Shown: one piece after another, positions 6,614 to 11,313 of the stretch | How positions within the stretch are numbered: the stretch's first letter is position 1 | Layout of the letters: the number at the start of each line of letters is the position of its first letter | Assembly (NCBI GenBank): GCA_900763995.1 | Contig: CAAFMK010000125.1 | Coordinates: 1-11,313 of the forward strand | DNA from: an uncultured Oscillospiraceae bacterium | GTDB lineage: Bacteria > Bacillota > Clostridia > Oscillospirales > Oscillospiraceae | Length of the DNA: 11,313 nt | Direction of reading: 5' to 3' | Translations under genes and position numbers: made by a program | The notes under the pieces: generated by a model | Told to the model about the DNA's origin: nothing | The model's database searches: none | The model's input: the letters and a program-made list of their open reading frames with translations, nothing else

Positions 6614-7571
6614 GTTCTTCTCCTTGTGCATATTCCACCATAGCGCCGCCCCAGGTCAGTCCGCCGCCAAAGCCAACCACCAGCAGCCGACTGCCGGGGC
6701 CGATCTTCCCCTGCTCCTCCAGCTCACTGATCACCAGCGGGATACTGGCTGCGGAGGTGTTTCCGTACTCCTCCAGATTTTTGTAGTATTTTTCTGGGGG
6801 GATCTTATACTTTCGCACCACCAGGTCGATAATGCGGGCATTGGCCTGATGGAACACAAAAAAGTCCACATCCTGTGGGGTCATGTTGTGCTGTTCCAGC
6901 ACTCTGTCCATGCACCAGGGCACAGCTTCCACTGCAAACTTGAATACCTGCTGCCCCTCCATGGAGATAAAGCTGGGCTTGCCAGAGGCCGGGCCGTCCA
7001 CATGGAGGATCTTATCATCCCCCCGGCAGCCCACTGTGGCCCCGATGGACTTCCAGCCCTCTCGGCACTCCACCACTGCGGCCCCCGCTCCATCACCAAA
7101 GAGGATACAGGTACTTCTGTCCTCCCAGTTGATGATACTGCTCAGGGCCTCTGCGCCCACTACCAGACCAAATTTTCTTGGCGCGGCATTGAGCAGGCAC
7201 TCCATAGTGTGCAGAGCAAACAAAAAGCCTGTACAGGCGGCATTTAAATCAAAACAGATGATGTCTGTGGGCAGTCCCAGCTCCTTTTGGAGCATACAGG
7301 CTGTACTGGGCACCAGATACTCCGGGGTCAGTGTGGCCACGATACAGGCCCCAATTTCCTCCGGGGCAACCCCCGCCTTCTCCAGCGCACCTCTGGCGGC
7401 CTGAACACACATCTGAATGGGGGATTCCTCCCCGCAGTGGTGGCGGCGGCGAATCCCGGTTCGGCTGGTGATCCACTCGTTGGAGGTATCCACCCTCCGG
7501 CTCAGTTCCTCATTGGTGATGACCTGGGTGGGGACACAGCGCCCAGTTCCAAGAATTTTTATTCCGTCCAT
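6597..7571 (-). CDS. fabH: Beta-ketoacyl-ACP synthase III FabH
   Basis: Starts fatty acid synthesis by condensing an acyl-CoA primer with malonyl-ACP, and its primer choice sets straight or branched chains. At 324 residues it is of normal length. The Cys-His-Asn triad that defines KAS III is complete: Cys113 in LNAACTGF, His241 in VFHQANARI and Asn271 in YGNTSAAS. The N-terminal ITNEEL...DTSNEWITSRTGI block and the C-terminal GFGGGLTWG motif are also typical. The accA stop TAG runs into its SD (AGGAGG), and the gap is 8 bases. The last 17 bases overlap fabK. Primer specificity (acetyl or branched) cannot be read by eye. Confidence 0.97.
   Translation of the reverse strand: MDGIKILGTGRCVPTQVITNEELSRRVDTSNEWITSRTGIRRRHHCGEESPIQMCVQAARGALEKAGVAPEEIGACIVATLTPEYLVPSTACMLQKELGLPTDIICFDLNAACTGFLFALHTMECLLNAAPRKFGLVVGAEALSSIINWEDRSTCILFGDGAGAAVVECREGWKSIGATVGCRGDDKILHVDGPASGKPSFISMEGQQVFKFAVEAVPWCMDRVLEQHNMTPQDVDFFVFHQANARIIDLVVRKYKIPPEKYYKNLEEYGNTSAASIPLVISELEEQGKIGPGSRLLVVGFGGGLTWGGAMVEYAQGEEHDKTK
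6620..6625 (-). promoter_or_regulatory. Ribosome binding site deciding the fabK start
   Basis: AAGGAG on the minus strand with a 6-base spacer to the ATG at 6613. It lies inside the coding end of fabH. The upstream in-frame ATG at 6631 would place this site inside the gene, so the 313-residue protein is preferred. Confidence 0.7.
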
Positions 7572-7579
7572 GGTTCCTC

Positions 7580-8386
7580 CTACTTGGCACTCCGCCCCAT
7601 CTTGCGGAACTTTCGATAGCGATCCTCCACCAGCGCAACGCCCTTCCAGCCCTTCAGCTCCTCCAGCTGCTGGGCGATGGTGCGCTCCACCTCACGAAAG
7701 AGGATCTCCGGGGCCAGATGGGCACCGCCCACCGGTTCAGGGATGATGTCATCAATGATCCCCAGCTCCTTTAGCTCAGGTGCTGTCATTTTCATCAGCT
7801 CGCAGGCCTCTGCATGGCGGGAGGAGTCCTTCCACAAGATGGATGCAAAGCCCTCTGGGGACAAAATGGCGTACACGGCGTACTCCAGCATCAACACCCG
7901 GTTAGCAACGCCCAGCGCCAGTGCGCCGCCGCTGTTGCCCTCCCCGGTAATGATAGCGATTATAGGAACTTTCAGCCGGCTCATCTCAAAGAGATTGCGG
8001 GCGATGGCCTCCCCCTGTCCGTGCTCCTCGGCCTGTATGCCGGGATAGGCCCCGGGGGTATCAATAAATGTAATGATGGGGCGGTTAAACTTCTCCGCCT
8101 GTTTCATCAGGCGCAGGGCCTTTCGGTAGCCCTCAGGGTTGGGCATTCCAAAGTGGCCGCTGAGGTTCTCCTCCAGCCCCTTACCCTTGCGAGTACCGAT
8201 CACGGTCACCGGCTGGTCATGGAAGAGGGCCACACCGCCCATAATGGCCCCGTCCTCTCCACACAGGCGGTCACCCCGCATCTGAAAGAAGTGGGTAAAC
8301 AGATTTTGAATGTAGTCATCAATGTTGGGCCGCTGAGGGTGGCGGGCAATGGCCACCCTCTGAGCGGCGGTCACCAGCTGGCTCAT
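7580..8386 (-). CDS. accA: Acetyl-CoA carboxylase carboxyltransferase, alpha subunit AccA
   Basis: Together with AccD it moves the carboxyl group from carboxybiotin to acetyl-CoA, making malonyl-CoA. The 268-residue crotonase-fold protein has the alpha-subunit signatures IDTPGAYPGIQAEEHGQ (108-124), GEGNSGGALALG (148-159) and LSPEGFASILW (175-185). It is shorter than the 319-residue E. coli protein because both ends are compact, which is common in Firmicutes. It starts inside the accD stop (ATGA), with AAAGGAGG 7 bases upstream. Close coupling fits the need for equal amounts of the alpha and beta subunits in an alpha2-beta2 complex. Confidence 0.97.
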   Translation of the reverse strand: MSQLVTAAQRVAIARHPQRPNIDDYIQNLFTHFFQMRGDRLCGEDGAIMGGVALFHDQPVTVIGTRKGKGLEENLSGHFGMPNPEGYRKALRLMKQAEKFNRPIITFIDTPGAYPGIQAEEHGQGEAIARNLFEMSRLKVPIIAIITGEGNSGGALALGVANRVLMLEYAVYAILSPEGFASILWKDSSRHAEACELMKMTAPELKELGIIDDIIPEPVGGAHLAPEILFREVERTIAQQLEELKGWKGVALVEDRYRKFRKMGRSAK

Positions 8387-9237
8387 GTGCGGCCTCCTTT
8401 CTCATGGAGCATCAGCAGCTCCCCCAGTGTGTCCCGCAAGGACGCTCTGGGGACTACAGCATCTACAAAGCCGTGCTCCATCAAAAACTCTGAGCACTGA
8501 AAGCCCTCCGGCAAAGTCTCTCCAATGGTCTGTTCAATGACCCGGGGGCCTGCAAAGCCGATGAGGGCCCCGGGCTCGGCCAGAATAATGTCCCCTAGGG
8601 AGGCAAAGCTGGCTGTCACGCCCCCTGTAGTGGGATTGGTCAGCACAGAGATGTAGAGCAGGCCCTTTTCAGAAAACCGGGCCAGGGCCGCACTGGTCTT
8701 TGCCATCTGCATCAGAGATAAAATCCCCTCCTGCATCCGGGCACCGCCGCTGGCGGAGAACAAAATCAGGGGCAGTTTGTTCTTCATGGCGTGCTCAATG
8801 GCAAGGGTGATTTTTTCCCCCACCACGGCGCTCATACTGCCCATGAAAAACCGACAGTCCAGTACCCCCACCAGACACCTGATTCCATGAATGGTGCCCA
8901 CTGCGGTGACCACAGCCTCAGAAAGGCCTGTCTTTCGGCAGGCCTCCTCCCCCTTGGCCTGGTAGCCGGGGAATGCAAGGGGGTCTGCGATGGTCATTTT
9001 TTCATTCAGCTCCCGAAAGGAGCCGGAGTCCAACACCATACTCAGGCGGTGGTACGCACTCACAGGCCAGTGATAGCCGCACTTTGGGCAGACATACTTG
9101 TGCTCTGAGACCTCTTTTCTGGCACTCTCTGCCCCGCACTCCGGGCAGACTGTCCGCTGGTCGGGTGCCAGATAATTTCCCCGCAGGGCCTTCATAGCCA
9201 GCAGACGGGCCCGGCGCTTTTGAAAAATGTTGTTCAT
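8383..9237 (-). CDS. accD: Acetyl-CoA carboxylase carboxyltransferase, beta subunit AccD
   Basis: Beta subunit of the carboxyltransferase, 284 residues. An N-terminal four-cysteine zinc ribbon is complete (Cys31, Cys34, Cys50, Cys53 in CPEC and CPKC). The crotonase-fold core follows, with FMGSMSAVVGEK (131-142), SASGGARMQEG (161-171) and PTTGGVTASFA (202-212). The latter two are hallmark oxyanion/CoA-site segments. In E. coli the zinc ribbon can also bind nucleic acid and influence translation of carboxyltransferase mRNA; whether that happens here is unknown. The gene is joined by ATGA overlaps to accC before it and accA after it. Confidence 0.97.
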   Translation of the reverse strand: MNNIFQKRRARLLAMKALRGNYLAPDQRTVCPECGAESARKEVSEHKYVCPKCGYHWPVSAYHRLSMVLDSGSFRELNEKMTIADPLAFPGYQAKGEEACRKTGLSEAVVTAVGTIHGIRCLVGVLDCRFFMGSMSAVVGEKITLAIEHAMKNKLPLILFSASGGARMQEGILSLMQMAKTSAALARFSEKGLLYISVLTNPTTGGVTASFASLGDIILAEPGALIGFAGPRVIEQTIGETLPEGFQCSEFLMEHGFVDAVVPRASLRDTLGELLMLHEKGGRT

Positions 9238-10625
9238 CCCGGTTCCTCCCCCTGGTACAGTCTGCTGTTAAAGTCCAGCAGTGCGGGCAGATTTTCTTCT
9301 AAAAAAGCGGTGGTGCACCCTCCCCTTACAAAATCGGGGTAGTGCATGATCTGGTAGGACAGCTCCGCATTGGTGGAAAAGCCCTCCAGAGTAAACTCCT
9401 CCAGACATCGGCGCATTTTTTTGACCGCCTCCAGCCGTGTGGGGGCGTGAACCATGATTTTTGCCGCCAGAGAGTCATAGTAGGGGGACAGTGTCCAACC
9501 CTGATATAGGCAGGTGTCCACACGGACACCGTTTCCACCGGGGGTATGCAAAAAGGTGACCATCCCCGGGTCTGGACGAAAGTCCTGTTGGGGATCCTCC
9601 GCATTGATCCGGCACTCCATGGCACAGCCGGACAGGTGGATCTCCTCCTGCTTGATGGACAGGGGCAGACCAGAGGCAATGCGCAGCTGCTCCCGCACCA
9701 GATCCACACCGGTGACCAGCTCTGTGATGCCGTGTTCCACCTGTATCCGGGTATTCATCTCCATAAAGTAGAAGTGTTCCCCATCGCTGTCCAGCAGAAA
9801 TTCCACCGTCCCGGCATTTTCATAGTGGACAGCCTTTGCCGCTCTCACTGCGGCCTCCCCCATCTCCTGGCGCAGCTTGGGGGACAGCCCCCAGGCGGGG
9901 GCCTCCTCAATGAGCTTCTGGTTTCGCCGCTGAATGGAGCAGTCCCGGTCACCCAGATGGATCACAGAGCCATAGCGGTCTGCCATCACCTGCACCTCAA
10001 TGTGTCTGGGATTCAACACCAGCTTTTCCAGATACAGCTCATCATTGCCAAAGCAGGCCATGGCCTCTGCCTTGGCCTGGGCATAGGCCATAGGGAACTG
10101 CTCCGGGCTGTCACAGCGGCGAATACCCCGGCCACCGCCGCCGGATGAGGCCTTGATCAAAACCGGGTAGCCCACCTTCTGGGCCACCTCAAGGGCCATT
10201 TCCTCTGACTGGAGCACCCCTTCTGATCCGGGGGTCACTGGTACACCGGCCTGCTGCATCCGCTCTCTGGCCGCCGATTTGGAACCAGCCATCCGGATGG
10301 TGTCCCCGCTGGGGCCAATAAAGGTGAGACCCGCCTTCACACATGCATCGGCAAAGTCTGCATTTTCCGACAAAAAGCCGTAACCCGGATGAATCCCGTC
10401 ACAGCCAGTGGCTCTGGCCACCTCCAGCAGTGCGTTTTGATTGAGGTAGCTCTCCCCCGCTGGGGCTGGGCCAATACAGACCGCCTGTGTGGCCAGCTGG
10501 ACATGGAGGGCATCTGCATCGGCCTGGGAGTATACCGCCACCGTTTCCATACCACATTCCCGACAGGCACGGAAAATTCGCAGGGCAATTTCACCCCGAT
10601 TGGCAATTAAAATTCGTTTCAACAT
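9234..10625 (-). CDS. accC: Biotin carboxylase AccC
   Basis: ATP-grasp enzyme that carboxylates biotin on AccB using bicarbonate and ATP. The 463-residue length is close to the family norm. Features in order: N-terminal ILIANRGEIALRIFRAC, HPGYGFLSEN (79-88), the glycine-rich lid KASSGGGGRG (158-167), GDRDCSIQRRNQK (225-237), EEAPA, and the catalytic EMNTRIQVEH (289-298). Two positions differ from the E. coli enzyme: Asn replaces His in the RRHQK motif, and Gly299 follows EH where Pro is usual (EHPVTE). Neither removes a known catalytic acid or base. The gene begins 7 bases inside accB (ATGTTGA) and has no clear SD, so it probably relies on ribosomes ending accB. It ends in an ATGA overlap with accD. 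Confidence 0.96.
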   Translation of the reverse strand: MLKRILIANRGEIALRIFRACRECGMETVAVYSQADADALHVQLATQAVCIGPAPAGESYLNQNALLEVARATGCDGIHPGYGFLSENADFADACVKAGLTFIGPSGDTIRMAGSKSAARERMQQAGVPVTPGSEGVLQSEEMALEVAQKVGYPVLIKASSGGGGRGIRRCDSPEQFPMAYAQAKAEAMACFGNDELYLEKLVLNPRHIEVQVMADRYGSVIHLGDRDCSIQRRNQKLIEEAPAWGLSPKLRQEMGEAAVRAAKAVHYENAGTVEFLLDSDGEHFYFMEMNTRIQVEHGITELVTGVDLVREQLRIASGLPLSIKQEEIHLSGCAMECRINAEDPQQDFRPDPGMVTFLHTPGGNGVRVDTCLYQGWTLSPYYDSLAAKIMVHAPTRLEAVKKMRRCLEEFTLEGFSTNAELSYQIMHYPDFVRGGCTTAFLEENLPALLDFNSRLYQGEEPG

Positions 10626-11044
10626 GGTTTATAGTGAAAAAGGGGCTCATGGAAGCCGACCAATGAGCCATTGGTCTTTAAAATCTCAGTAATCATACAG
10701 TCACAGGGAGCGGGAATCTCACTGATCATCTTCATTGCTTCAATCAGACATACGGTCTGGCCCTTTTTGACCAGGTCACCCACAGACACAAAGGGAGCCG
10801 CATCTGGAGCGGAAGCCGCATAGTAAGTACCCACCAGAGGGGCCTCAATAGAGGGCTGCTCCGCCTTCACCGGCTGGGATGCTGGCGCAGGGGCTGTGGT
10901 CACAGGGGCAGTGATCTCTCCAACGGGGGCGGGTGCTCCACCCTTACACAGCTCCAGGGAGTCCTCCCCAAGGGTCACTTTCATGGTGTGGAGGGTGCTG
11001 GCTTCAAAGCGGCCAATCAAATCATAAATTTCCTGAATTGTCAT
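10619..11044 (-). CDS. accB: Biotin carboxyl carrier protein AccB
   Basis: Carrier subunit of acetyl-CoA carboxylase that shuttles carboxybiotin between AccC and AccA/AccD. The 141-residue protein has an N-terminal helical segment (1-35), a flexible Pro/Ala-rich linker (about 37-66) and a C-terminal biotinyl domain. The biotinylation site is IEAMKM with Lys105. A thumb-like insertion (YAASAPDAAP, 75-84) marks it as an acetyl-CoA carboxylase BCCP rather than a decarboxylase carrier. Two cysteines just after the biotin site (PAPCDC) and a C-terminal Cys are slightly unusual. The start has GGAAAGG upstream. A hairpin lies in the 63-base gap to acpP, and the stop overlaps accC by 7 bases. Confidence 0.96.
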   Translation of the reverse strand: MTIQEIYDLIGRFEASTLHTMKVTLGEDSLELCKGGAPAPVGEITAPVTTAPAPASQPVKAEQPSIEAPLVGTYYAASAPDAAPFVSVGDLVKKGQTVCLIEAMKMISEIPAPCDCMITEILKTNGSLVGFHEPLFHYKPC

Positions 11045-11074
11045 GAACTCTGCCTTTCCAAAATGAAAATGATA

Positions 11075-11101
11075 CCCGCCGGGACTATCATCACCGGCGG
11101 G
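11075..11101 (-). terminator. GC-only hairpin between acpP and accB, possible partial terminator
   Basis: On the minus strand CCCGCCGG (11094-11101) pairs perfectly with CCGGCGGG (11075-11082) around an 11-base loop. It starts 6 bases after the acpP stop. The following TATCATTTTCATTTTGG is T-rich but broken, so termination is probably partial. Such a site would let acpP, whose product is needed in large amounts, exceed the downstream genes. It could instead act as a 3' stabiliser after RNA processing. Confidence 0.5.
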
Positions 11102-11107
11102 CTTCTG

Positions 11108-11313
11108 TCAGTTATTGTGCGCAGTGAGATACTCCATAACATCTCCGACGGTCTTAATGGTGGCCATAGCCTCATCACTGATGGAGACGCCAGTGGCCTC
11201 CTCCAGTGCCATGACCAGCTCCACAGAGGCCAGAGAGTCAGCACCCAGATCCTCCTCCAGAGATGCCTCCATTGTCACCTGCTCCTCGTCGCATCCCAGG
11301 GTCTCCATGATCA
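11108..11313 (-). CDS. acpP: Acyl carrier protein AcpP (5' end outside window)
   Basis: Small acidic carrier protein holding the growing acyl chain on 4'-phosphopantetheine. The attachment serine is in the canonical GADSLASVELVMALEE motif, and the four-helix ACP pattern continues to ...VGDVMEYLTAHNN. The frame stays open to the right edge, with codons for Ile and a partial ?TG before the internal ATG at 11308. Starting at that Met would give only 66 residues and remove most of helix 1, whereas ACPs are usually about 75-80. The real start therefore lies just outside the window. It is first among the visible operon genes and is separated from accB by a hairpin. Confidence 0.93.
   Translation of the reverse strand, partial: IMETLGCDEEQVTMEASLEEDLGADSLASVELVMALEEATGVSISDEAMATIKTVGDVMEYLTAHNN

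Noticed and set aside
6614..6631. Upstream ATG that would lengthen FabK by six residues
   Set aside because: The strong AAGGAG at 6620-6625 is correctly spaced for the ATG at 6613 and would be coding if the longer form were used.
4705..8500. Several 220-280 codon plus-strand frames opposite fabD, fabK, fabH and accA
   Set aside because: They have the same mirror-frame character, no ribosome binding sites or motifs, and lie fully within strong genes on the other strand.
11041..11091. 16-codon ORF beginning in the acpP-accB hairpin loop and ending in ATGA at accB
   Set aside because: It is not linked to the acpP stop and has no SD. The same frame runs open through much of acpP, so it is probably a chance tail of a shadow frame.
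11108..11308. A complete 66-residue ACP starting at the ATG at 11308
   Set aside because: It would lack most of helix 1. The frame remains open to the window edge, so the start is outside.
1..11313. CRISPR arrays, insertion sequences, tRNA or rRNA genes, riboswitches
   Set aside because: I looked for regular repeats, transposase motifs, terminal inverted repeats and cloverleaf patterns and saw none. The gaps are too short for a typical riboswitch.

Overview
The window carries a type II fatty acid synthesis (FAS II) locus from a low-to-moderate GC Firmicute, most likely a gut-type Clostridia (Oscillospiraceae-like). That placement is inference from gene content: FabK as the only enoyl-ACP reductase, a split four-gene acetyl-CoA carboxylase, a FabT-like MarR regulator, and strong AGGAGG-type ribosome binding sites. 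No species-level marker is present.

Layout. Bases 1-1041 (+) encode an unrecognised protein with about six membrane segments, possibly running in from the left edge. It is followed after 53 bases by a low-molecular-weight protein tyrosine phosphatase (1095-1547, +). A 14-bp perfect stem at 1572-1605 lies between this gene and the convergent fatty acid genes. Everything from 1670 to the right edge is on the minus strand and reads, in transcription order, acpP (cut by the window end), accB, accC, accD, accA, fabH, fabK, fabD, fabG, fabF, fabZ and a FabT-like MarR regulator. No stretch longer than 112 bases in this block is free of a gene.

Function. AccC, AccB, AccD and AccA convert acetyl-CoA to malonyl-CoA. 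FabD moves malonyl to ACP, and FabH starts the chain. FabF, FabG, FabZ and FabK run the condensation, reduction, dehydration and reduction cycle on ACP. Every enzyme keeps its catalytic residues at the expected positions, so the pathway looks intact. Start and stop codons overlap or nearly touch at most junctions (ATGA at accC/accD, accD/accA and fabD/fabG; TGATG at fabF/fabZ; ATGTTGA at accB/accC), which points to one translationally coupled operon.

The genes themselves are ordinary; the points of interest are in the gaps. A GC-only hairpin sits between acpP and accB. A 20-codon ORF exactly bridges the fabK stop and the fabD GTG start. The 112-base fabZ-regulator gap holds a possible internal promoter and a 9-base inverted repeat, one arm of which abuts the regulator's start codon. 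The regulator is last in the operon, and the acc genes precede the fab genes, unlike the streptococcal order. I see no mobile element, CRISPR array, tRNA or rRNA.
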